From DATBAK01 sp036787815 (lineage in GTDB: Bacteria; Actinomycetota; Acidimicrobiia; IMCC26256; PALSA-610), in contig DAIQOP010000206.1 in NCBI GenBank assembly GCA_036787815.1, positions 1 to 7,051 of the forward strand: a DNA stretch of 7,051 nucleotides, read 5' to 3'. The number at the start of each line of letters is the position of its first letter. Position 1 is the first letter of the stretch. Below the pieces are notes generated by a model. It was not told the DNA's origin and did not search any database. It saw only the letters and a program-made list of their open reading frames with translations. Of this stretch, positions 1 to 5,018 are shown piece by piece. A program made the position numbers and the translations under genes.

Positions 1-890
1 CGCGGGTTGGCCTCGACCTCTTGGGGCATCGGGCGCACGGCGCGCCTCGACAGCAGCCGGAACGGAGCGGGAGGTCGCGTGTCGCGCACCGGAAGGCGCG
101 CCGGCAGCTCCGGCCGGCTGCTCGCCGCGACGAACTGCTCCTTCACGATGCGGTCTTCCAGCGAGTGGTACGCCAGCACGGCGACGCGCCCGCCGGGACC
201 GACGAGGTGCACTGCGTCGTCGAGACCGGCGGCGAGGTCGGGCAGCTCCTGGTTGACCTCCATGCGGATCGCCTGGAAGGTGCGCCGGGCCGGGTGTGGC
301 CCGCGCCGGCGGGTCGCGGCCGGGATCGCCGTCTTCACGATCTCGGCGAGCTCCCGAGTGCCGTGGATCGGCCGGGCCGCGACGATCGCCGCGGCGACGC
401 GGTTCGCGAAGCGTTCCTCGCCGAAGCGCGAGATCACCCGGGCGAGGCGCCCTTCGTCGTACTCGTTGACCACCTCGGCCGCCGTCAACGACTGGGACGA
501 GTCCATGCGCATGTCGAGCGGCGCGTCGAAGCGGTAGGAGAAGCCCCTCTCGGGGCGGTCGAGTTGCGCGCTGCTGACACCGAGATCGAAGAGCACCGCG
601 ATCACGTTCCCCTCATCACGCTCCGAGAGAATCTCCCGGAGCTCCCCGAATCGTCCTTGCACCACCTGCACCCGGTCACCGAACTCGGCGAGCCGATCTC
701 GGGCGGCGGAGACGGCGTCGGCGTCACGATCGATTCCGAGGAGCCGGATGTCGGGGCGCGCCCGGAGAAGCAGTGCGGCATGGCCACCGCCGCCCACCGT
801 CGCGTCCACGACCAGACCGGTGGGGACGGGGAGGAGCAATTCGACGATCTCCCGCCCCATCACCGGGACATGGTCGAACTGACCCTTCAC
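1..890 (-). CDS. rsmH: 16S rRNA (cytosine(1402)-N(4))-methyltransferase RsmH, C-terminus cut by window edge
   Basis: RsmH (formerly MraW) uses S-adenosylmethionine to N4-methylate C1402 of 16S rRNA in the small-subunit decoding centre. The frame reads without a stop for 296 codons to the left edge. Visible are the N-terminal FDHVPVM (5-11), the SAM-binding loop DATVGGGGH (29-37), GIDRDADA (52-59), DLGVSSAQLD (102-111), RGFSYRFDAPLDMRMD (115-130), RTFQAIRMEVNQEL (203-216) and YHSLEDRIVK (241-250). All are family signatures. The fragment ends in EVEANP, just before the usual basic C-terminal tail, so I estimate only 15-20 residues are missing. The start is GTG at 890: GAGGGG lies 6 nt upstream, conserved sequence begins at once, and no closer in-frame start was seen. 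It follows mraZ on the same strand, as in most dcw clusters, but after a 238-bp spacer. No internal break was seen. Confidence 0.96.
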   Translation of the reverse strand, partial: MKGQFDHVPVMGREIVELLLPVPTGLVVDATVGGGGHAALLLRARPDIRLLGIDRDADAVSAARDRLAEFGDRVQVVQGRFGELREILSERDEGNVIAVLFDLGVSSAQLDRPERGFSYRFDAPLDMRMDSSQSLTAAEVVNEYDEGRLARVISRFGEERFANRVAAAIVAARPIHGTRELAEIVKTAIPAATRRRGPHPARRTFQAIRMEVNQELPDLAAGLDDAVHLVGPGGRVAVLAYHSLEDRIVKEQFVAASSRPELPARLPVRDTRPPAPFRLLSRRAVRPMPQEVEANP

Positions 891-1128
891 GTCGATCCCC
901 TCGCCGCCGTGCCGCCGGGCCGTCGCGCCGGATCCTTCTCCAGCCCCCCGAGCGGCAGGCGCCCGCCGGGATGTCTCCCCCGGTCGTGGCTACGGCTGAA
1001 AGCGGGCGGAGTAGGGGCCAACAACCGCGCCAGTCGAGGGGCTGGAGACGGACCCGGATCGAGGGACCGTCGTGATGTCAATGGCGTGGCCGGGCCACGC
1101 ACCCGTGCCGTGACGTCGCCGGAGCTCG
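891..1128 (-). other. mraZ-rsmH spacer, possibly carrying a separate rsmH promoter
   Basis: This 238-bp stretch separates two genes that are often nearly adjacent. I see no convincing coding frame: open frames crossing it are antisense or offset continuations of neighbours and resemble no family. It holds a perfect hairpin 28 nt after the mraZ stop (listed separately). It also holds an exact TTGACA on the minus strand at 1081-1076, but no TAnnnT hexamer lies 15-19 bp downstream, so a complete promoter cannot be claimed. The rsmH Shine-Dalgarno sequence lies at its left end. Confidence 0.5.
1084..1100 (-). other. perfect 7-bp hairpin in the mraZ-rsmH spacer
   Basis: GCGTGGC and GCCACGC form a perfect 7-bp GC-rich stem with a 3-nt loop, 28 nt after the mraZ stop codon. 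No T-run follows on either strand, so it is not a canonical intrinsic terminator. It could slow polymerase, stabilise the mraZ 3' end or cause partial termination. Short perfect stems also arise by chance in DNA this GC-rich. Confidence 0.45.
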
Positions 1129-1554
1129 TTAGAGCCCGAAGTCGTCGACGGCTCCCGACGACAGCGCGGCCGCGCCCTCGCCTTCCACTTCGCGGAACCG
1201 CTCCGCGTCCCAGATCTCGACGTAGTCGTAAACTCCGCTGACCACGACGCCCTTCTCGAGATGGGCGTACGTTCGCAGGGAGGGCGGGATGGCGATCCGA
1301 CCCTGGGCATCGGGCGCAACCGGTGTCGCGCCGGCGAAGAACGAGCGCGCCATCGTGCGCTCCTGCGCTCCCCGCTTCATCAGCTCGCGCTGGCCGGCCG
1401 CGATCACTTCCCATTCCTCACGTCGGTGCAGCGAGAGACACCCGTCCTTCCCACGGGAGAGCACGGCGTCGGTCCCGAGCAGCTCGCGAAACCGCGCGGG
1501 GAGCGTGATGCGGCCCTTGGCGTCGAGGTTGTGCTGGTGCTCGCCCAGGAACAT
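1129..1554 (-). CDS. mraZ: transcriptional regulator MraZ
   Basis: MraZ is a DNA-binding regulator of the division and cell-wall (dcw) cluster. It forms ring-shaped oligomers and binds short tandem repeats upstream of its own gene. This protein has 141 residues, the normal family size. Both AbrB-like half-domains are present: DAKGRITLPARFR at 11-23 and DAQGRIAIPPSLR at 82-94, each with the DxxGRxxxP core, followed by YDYVEIWDAERF (109-120). The ATG at 1554 is chosen because MFLGEHQHNLDAKGR is the classic family N-terminus and GGTGGAG lies about 9 nt upstream. An in-frame ATG at 1611 would add 19 low-complexity residues and place the start inside the operator, so I reject it. It is the first gene of the minus-strand dcw unit, and the upstream repeats suggest autoregulation. 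Confidence 0.97.
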   Translation of the reverse strand: MFLGEHQHNLDAKGRITLPARFRELLGTDAVLSRGKDGCLSLHRREEWEVIAAGQRELMKRGAQERTMARSFFAGATPVAPDAQGRIAIPPSLRTYAHLEKGVVVSGVYDYVEIWDAERFREVEGEGAAALSSGAVDDFGL

Positions 1555-1582
1555 GAATCGCGCTCCACCCCGTGCCTCCGCA

Positions 1583-1608
1583 TTCGGGGCTTCCGCAGCC
1601 CGGAAACC
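1583..1608 (-). promoter_or_regulatory. two mutually exclusive hairpins in the mraZ 5' leader
   Basis: Between the operator and the mraZ Shine-Dalgarno sequence the leader can fold in two ways. One hairpin (1608-1588) has 8 bp including one G-U pair and a 5-nt loop, GGTTTCCG with CGGAAGCC. The other (1605-1583) has 8 bp with one C-C mismatch, TTC-C-GGGCT with AGCCC-C-GAA, and a 5-nt loop. They share the TTCCGGGCT arm, so only one can form at a time. A regulatory role is inference, and DNA this GC-rich folds readily by chance. Confidence 0.35.
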
Positions 1609-1640
1609 CACTTCCCTCCACCAGGCGCCACCCTAACCCA
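1601..1640 (-). promoter_or_regulatory. MraZ operator: four TGG-headed repeats at exact 10-bp spacing
   Basis: On the minus strand four consecutive 10-mers begin at 1640, 1630, 1620 and 1610: TGGGTTAGGG, TGGCGCCTGG, TGGAGGGAAG, TGGGTTTCCG. Known MraZ sites are direct TGGGN repeats separated by 5 nt, which is the same 10-bp period. The outer two units match TGGGN and the inner two are degenerate (TGGCG, TGGAG). The first two units overlap the -10 hexamer of the predicted mraZ promoter, and the other two cover the expected transcription start and early leader. MraZ bound here would be expected to block initiation. Confidence 0.82.
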
Positions 1641-1658
1641 CTATTCACCCCCAGTCAA
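1630..1658 (-). promoter_or_regulatory. predicted sigma-70-type promoter of mraZ and the dcw cluster
   Basis: The minus strand carries TTGACT at 1658-1653 as the -35 element (5 of 6 to TTGACA). After exactly 17 bp comes TAGGGT at 1635-1630, which fits the actinobacterial TAnnnT -10 pattern. Transcription would begin near 1623, giving a leader of about 69 nt before the ATG at 1554. Spacing, orientation and overlap with the MraZ repeats agree. More promoters could lie in or beyond the adjacent assembly gap. Confidence 0.72.
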
Positions 1659-1675
1659 CCAACTTGCCCCACTCT

Positions 1676-1775
1676 NNNNNNNNNNNNNNNNNNNNNNNNN
1701 NNNNNNNNNNNNNNNNNNNNNNNNNNNNNNNNNNNNNNNNNNNNNNNNNNNNNNNNNNNNNNNNNNNNNNNNNNN
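1676..1775. other. assembly gap (100 N)
   Basis: Exactly 100 N characters, the usual placeholder for a gap of unknown length between scaffolded contigs. Real sequence is missing between the mraZ promoter and the 3' side of the HNH gene. The true distance is unknown, and the missing piece may contain whole genes. Adjacency of the two flanks rests on scaffolding only. Confidence 0.97.
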
Positions 1776-1905
1776 AGCTCGCCAGCGAACGCCCGAACGA
1801 GCCGGGTGACGAAGTCGCCTCGGGTCGTGAAGTAGTGAGCGAAGAAGGACAGCTCCCGCCGAGGGCGCGACGCTCGAGCGGTCGCACGCTCTTCAGCCCA
1901 GAGGA
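1776..1905 (-). other. 130 bp between the HNH stop and the gap; possible truncated CDS
   Basis: No gene can be confirmed. One minus-strand frame runs open from just after the HNH stop into the gap and reads ELSFFAHYFTTRGDFVTR followed by LVRAFAGE (about 1852-1777). Third positions there are about 80% G or C, higher than in an alternative frame I compared, and the composition is protein-like. No ATG, GTG or TTG start was seen in that frame and I recognise no family. It may be the start of a gene cut by the gap, or non-coding. Confidence 0.3.
1867..1885 (-). terminator. weak hairpin downstream of the HNH gene
   Basis: About 20 nt past the HNH stop, GCGAC and GTCGC enclose GCTCGAGC with one bulged C, giving an imperfect GC-rich hairpin whose palindromic centre must open as the loop. 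There is no T-run, so it is not a standard intrinsic terminator. Its position after the last gene of the small-protein/HNH unit is the only argument for a termination role. Confidence 0.2.
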
Positions 1906-2424
1906 CTACGCGCTGACGGCTTCTTCCTCACCCGACGGGCCGAGGTAGGCCTCCCACGACGGGTCGACGCGCCCGACGGCGGCAACGAGCCAGACGGTGG
2001 CGTGCGGCATCACCGGCACGCACCGCAGGACGAGATCGGACTCGTGCAGGAGCCGATCCTCCTTGCGGGCGTTGCACGCACGGCACGAAGCGACCACGTT
2101 CTCCCAGACGTGCTGGCCACCCCGCGACCGAGGCATCACGTGGTCGAGGTTCTCGGCCGGCCGTCCGCAGTACTGGCAACGGTGACCGTCGCGGGCGAAC
2201 ACCGCCCGGCGCGACAGCGGCACGACGCTGCGGTACGGCACCCGCACGTAGTGCCGCAGGCGGATCACCGACGGCACCGGGACGGCCATCCGCTCGGCGC
2301 GGAACTCGGCACCGTTGCGGTGGACGATCTCGGCCTTCTCCTTCAGCACGAGCACGACCGCCCGGCGGGCCGACACGACGCACAGGGGCTCGAAGCTGGC
2401 GTTGAGCATCAGTGCTCTTCCCAA
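1906..2424 (-). CDS. HNH endonuclease family protein
   Basis: A 172-residue protein with a C-terminal HNH (His-Me finger) nuclease domain. Two CxxC pairs that would hold a structural zinc are present (C83/C86 in CQYC, C114/C117 in CRAC). Between them are the catalytic-type D94-H95 in LDHVMPRSRGG and N109 in WENVV, with CNARK closing the fold. The N-terminal 70 residues (LMLNASFEPLCVVSARRAVVLVL...) match the small stand-alone HNH proteins common in actinobacteria, whose role is unsettled. TTG at 2424 is preferred because GGGAGG lies 7 nt upstream. ATG at 2409 (residue 6), with GGAAGAG 5 nt before it, is the alternative. It follows the 88-residue gene by 30 nt on the same strand and is probably cotranscribed. 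No restriction-modification or phage neighbours are seen, so DNA repair or housekeeping nuclease activity is as likely as defence. Confidence 0.92.
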   Translation of the reverse strand: MGRALMLNASFEPLCVVSARRAVVLVLKEKAEIVHRNGAEFRAERMAVPVPSVIRLRHYVRVPYRSVVPLSRRAVFARDGHRCQYCGRPAENLDHVMPRSRGGQHVWENVVASCRACNARKEDRLLHESDLVLRCVPVMPHATVWLVAAVGRVDPSWEAYLGPSGEEEAVSA

Positions 2425-2454
2425 GCCGAAACCTCCCGAAACGACTGGCGCAGC

Positions 2455-2721
2455 TTACCGGGATCGCTCCTTGCACCAACGCAGGTATGCCACGAGGTCG
2501 TCGCGGCCAGGCCTCGCCCCGGGGCCGTACGCGGTCTCGGTGCGGAACCGCAGGTAGGCACGGTCGGGGCGGGGCACGAACGGGGCCCGCTTCCACCAGC
2601 CGGGAGGGCTGGCCGCGACCAGCTGGCGTACGGCGACGCCCCAGAGCGGCGGGGTGAGCACGACGCGGATCGCGGCCCGGGCGAACGCCCGCATCGGCAA
2701 CGCGCCCGAGGTCTGAACCAT
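2455..2721 (-). CDS. small protein of unknown function (88 aa)
   Basis: I do not recognise a named family. The 88-residue product is basic and rich in Trp, Arg and Pro. It has a moderately hydrophobic N-terminal half (AFARAAIRVVLTPPLWGVAV, about 12-31), a GWWKR segment (41-45), then RAYLRFRTETAYG (54-66) and a terminal helix-like DLVAYLRWCKERSR (75-88). The alternation of aromatic and charged residues and the GC-rich third positions look like real protein, and it resembles small conserved actinobacterial proteins, though I cannot confirm this. ATG at 2721 is the chosen start. There is no clear Shine-Dalgarno sequence, but TACCGT ends 8 nt upstream, so a leaderless transcript is possible. It lies 30 nt before the HNH gene and is divergent from the MoxR gene. 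A longer frame upstream is an antisense artefact of that gene. Confidence 0.72.
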   Translation of the reverse strand: MVQTSGALPMRAFARAAIRVVLTPPLWGVAVRQLVAASPPGWWKRAPFVPRPDRAYLRFRTETAYGPGARPGRDDLVAYLRWCKERSR

Positions 2722-2818
2722 TGCGGGGCACGGTAGCGTGTCACTACCGGAGGCCCGTTTTCCGGCACCGTCGCCCGGTGGGGCATCGGGCAAACGGAGC
2801 ACCGGCAAAGGAGCACCC
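2722..2818. promoter_or_regulatory. divergent intergenic region with inverted repeat
   Basis: These 97 bp separate the small-protein gene (minus) from the MoxR gene (plus) and should hold both promoters. CGGTAG at 2731-2736 and CTACCG at 2744-2749 form a perfect 6-bp inverted repeat with a 7-bp spacer, a plausible operator. The repeat contains or touches TAnnnT hexamers on both strands: TAGCGT at 2734-2739 (plus) and TACCGT at 2735-2730 (minus). Neither has a good -35. The MoxR-side leader contains a 5-bp stem, CACCG with CGGTG (2766-2780), between CCGTTT and AAACGG arms (2755-2760, 2792-2797). The MoxR Shine-Dalgarno sequence AAAGGAG is at 2807-2813. Confidence 0.4.
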
Positions 2819-3793
2819 GTGGCCCAAGCGGCACCCAGCGCGGAGGAGACCTTCCGCGATGTGTTCGACGCACTCGTCGCGCAGGTCGAGCGCGTGCTGC
2901 TCGGCAAGCGCCGCGCCGTGCACCTCGCGCTCGTGTGCCTCTTCGCGGAGGGCCACCTGCTCATCGAGGACGTCCCGGGTGTCGGCAAGACGTCGCTCGC
3001 GAAGGCGCTCGCCCGCGCCACGGGCGGATCGTGGCAGCGCATCCAGTTCACCCCCGACCTCCTCCCGAGCGACGTCACCGGTGCGTCGATCTGGAACCGC
3101 AACAACAGCGACTTCGAGTTCCGGCCCGGCCCGGTGTTCGCCAACATCGTCCTCGCCGACGAGATCAACCGCGCGTCGCCGAAGACGCAGTCGGCGTTGC
3201 TCGAATCGATGGAGGAACGGCAGGTCACGGTCGACGCGCGCACGCACCGGCTCGAGTCGCCGTTCATGGTGATCGCGACGCAGAACCCGATCGAGCTCGA
3301 AGGTACCTATCCCCTGCCCGAGGCCCAGCTCGACCGGTTCCTGATGCGCCTGCGCATCGGCTACCCCGACCGCGACGCGGAGCTCGCGCTCCTCGATTCG
3401 CAGGGCGACACCGACATCGCACCGGAGCTGCTCGACCAGGTCGCGGACGCCGACACGATCACCATGTGGTCGCGTCGCATCGCGCGCCTGCACGTCGCGC
3501 CGGAGGTGCGCCGCTACATCGTCGACATCGCCGACGCGACCCGGCGACACCGCGACCTCCTGCTCGGCGCGAGCCCTCGCGGCGCGCTCGCCATCCAGCG
3601 CGCGTCGCGCGCGCTCGCTGCGAGCATCGGCCGCAGCTACGTCGTCCCCGACGACGTGAAGACGCTCGCACCGATCGTGCTCGAGCACCGCCTCGTCCTC
3701 TCCCCCGAAGCGCAAATGCGCGGAGTCGAGACCTTCGAGGTCGTCCGCGGCGTCCTCGACTCCGTCCCCATCCCCGGCACACGAGCGATCTGA
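2819..3793 (+). CDS. MoxR-family AAA+ ATPase
   Basis: A 324-residue cytoplasmic AAA+ ATPase of the MoxR class, a group thought to act as chaperones that mature or activate partner proteins, often encoded with DUF58 and von Willebrand A proteins. Walker A is GVGKT (54-58). Walker B is ANIVLADEIN (108-117) with D114 and E115. Sensor 1 is ATQNP (143-147), followed by the family signature IELEGTYPLPEAQLDRF ending at 174. The sensor-2-like GASPRGAL carries R254. Length and motifs are complete. The start is GTG at 2819 because AAAGGAG ends 5 nt before it. An in-frame GTG at 2738 would add 27 low-complexity residues, has no ribosome-binding site and falls in the inverted repeat. The DUF58 gene follows after 31 nt, so the two are probably cotranscribed. 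Confidence 0.95.
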   Translation: MAQAAPSAEETFRDVFDALVAQVERVLLGKRRAVHLALVCLFAEGHLLIEDVPGVGKTSLAKALARATGGSWQRIQFTPDLLPSDVTGASIWNRNNSDFEFRPGPVFANIVLADEINRASPKTQSALLESMEERQVTVDARTHRLESPFMVIATQNPIELEGTYPLPEAQLDRFLMRLRIGYPDRDAELALLDSQGDTDIAPELLDQVADADTITMWSRRIARLHVAPEVRRYIVDIADATRRHRDLLLGASPRGALAIQRASRALAASIGRSYVVPDDVKTLAPIVLEHRLVLSPEAQMRGVETFEVVRGVLDSVPIPGTRAI

Positions 3794-3824
3794 TTCGCTT
3801 GCTCGTGCCGGAACGCTCGCTCCC

Positions 3825-5018
3825 GTGCTGACCCATCGGGGGTGGTCGCTGCTCGGGGGGTCGATCGGGCTCGTGGCCGGTGGGCGGCTGCTCGGCCTCG
3901 AGCAGTTGTGGGTGCTGGCGACGGCCGCGCTGCTCGCGTTGCTGGGCGCCGTCGTGTGGACCTCCACCCGCACGGTCGAGCTCTCGGCGACCCGTCACGT
4001 CGTGCGCCGGCTCCAGGTCGGGATCGACGGGCGCGTCGACCTCACGGTGGAGTCGAGCGGCACCCGCTCGACGCCGTTCCTCACGCTCACCGACGCGTTC
4101 GACGGCGGTCGCCGCCACGCGCGCTTCCTGCTCCCGCCGCTCGCACCCGGAACGACCGCACGCGCGGCCTACCGCGTGCCCACGCAACGGCGCGGCCGCT
4201 TCGAGATCGGGCCGCTGCGCGCGTCGGTCGGCGATCCCTTCGGCCTGTCGAGCCGAACCTGGCGCGCCGCGGGGCTCGACGAGGTGATCGTGCAGCCGCG
4301 GGTGCACGAGGTCATGCCTCTCCCCGAGGGCGGCGGCGAGGATCTCGATTCCGACGACCGGCGCGTCGTCGGACGCCTCGACGTGACCGGCGAGTTCCTG
4401 ATGCTGCGCGAGTACGCGTCGGGCGACGATCTCCGACGGGTGCACTGGAAGTCGACGGCGCGCCACCAACGGCTGATGATCCGCCAGGACGAGAGCCGGC
4501 GGCGCGCTCCCCTGCTCGTTCTGCTCGACGTGCGCTCGGCGGCCCACGACCGCACGTCGTTCGAGCTCGCCGTGGAAGCGGTGGCGTCGATCGTCGCGAG
4601 CCTCGAACGCGACCAACGCCGCTTCGAGGTGCGGACGACCAACGGTGAGCGGCTCGGCCGACGCGGACGCCGTCACGTCGCGTCGATCATGGACGAGCTC
4701 GCGGTGATCGAGCCTTCCGATGCTCCGCGACTCGCGCCGGGCAGCGCGAGACCGTCGGCGGTGGTCGCGGTGCTCGGACGACCGCGCGACGGCGACCTGC
4801 TCGTGCTCGAGCGCCTCACGCGTCGCGGGAGCATGCTCGCCGTCGTGGTCACGCGGCCCGAAGGCGGGCTGCCGCCGACGCTCACGACCCGGCGCACGGT
4901 GCCGCTCGCGGTCACCGTCACGCCCGAACATCCCTTTCCCATCGCATGGAACGAAGCGGTGATCCGTTGGCAACGCAGCCGCAATCACGCTCGACTCTCG
5001 TCGCCGTCGGCGTCCTGA
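3825..5018 (+). CDS. DUF58 domain-containing membrane protein
   Basis: A 397-residue protein of the DUF58 family, the usual genetic partner of MoxR ATPases. The N-terminus MLTHRGW is followed by two hydrophobic segments (about 7-23 and 28-45) that probably form a membrane hairpin. Then come a beta-rich region with the family element RRGRFEIGPLR (122-132), DPFGL (137-141), and the DUF58 signature REYASGDDLRRVHWKSTAR (195-213) with LMIRQ. LLVLLDVRS (230-238) opens a von Willebrand A-like fold. The molecular role of the family is not settled; it is inferred to be a membrane-linked target or adaptor of MoxR. GTG at 3825 is chosen because the protein begins with the conserved MLTxRGW pattern, although the ribosome-binding site is weak and translation may be coupled to the gene 31 nt upstream. 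Its 3' end overlaps the next gene. Confidence 0.93.
   Translation: MLTHRGWSLLGGSIGLVAGGRLLGLEQLWVLATAALLALLGAVVWTSTRTVELSATRHVVRRLQVGIDGRVDLTVESSGTRSTPFLTLTDAFDGGRRHARFLLPPLAPGTTARAAYRVPTQRRGRFEIGPLRASVGDPFGLSSRTWRAAGLDEVIVQPRVHEVMPLPEGGGEDLDSDDRRVVGRLDVTGEFLMLREYASGDDLRRVHWKSTARHQRLMIRQDESRRRAPLLVLLDVRSAAHDRTSFELAVEAVASIVASLERDQRRFEVRTTNGERLGRRGRRHVASIMDELAVIEPSDAPRLAPGSARPSAVVAVLGRPRDGDLLVLERLTRRGSMLAVVVTRPEGGLPPTLTTRRTVPLAVTVTPEHPFPIAWNEAVIRWQRSRNHARLSSPSAS

Noticed and set aside
1076..1081. Exact TTGACA as a complete rsmH promoter
   Set aside because: No TAnnnT -10 is found 15-19 bp downstream on the minus strand, so I list it only as a hint within the spacer.
21..1241. 406-codon plus-strand open frame
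   Set aside because: It is antisense to rsmH and the end of mraZ, both with clear family motifs. Its Arg/His/Pro-rich product matches nothing I know and is typical of antisense frames in GC-rich DNA.
1906..2424. HNH protein as part of a restriction, phage or mobile system
   Set aside because: No methyltransferase, terminase, integrase, toxin or repeat is found nearby, and base composition matches the chromosome-like surroundings. Nothing here supports a mobile origin.
1928..2731. 267-codon minus-strand frame overlapping the HNH gene
   Set aside because: Out of frame with the HNH motifs and Arg/Pro-rich throughout; a shadow frame.
2738..2818. Earlier GTG start for the MoxR gene
   Set aside because: The 27 extra residues are low complexity, there is no ribosome-binding site before 2738, and the AAAGGAG at 2807-2813 serves the GTG at 2819.
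2455..3267. Extension of the 88-residue protein to 270 residues from a start at 3267
   Set aside because: The extra N-terminal part is antisense to the MoxR Walker region and reads as Ser/Arg-rich noise. The ATG at 2721 is a better start.
3459..4988. 509-codon minus-strand open frame
   Set aside because: Antisense to the DUF58 gene and the end of the MoxR gene; the product is Arg/Glu/His-rich with no domain pattern. The 409-codon frame at 2744-3973 on the same strand is rejected for the same reason.
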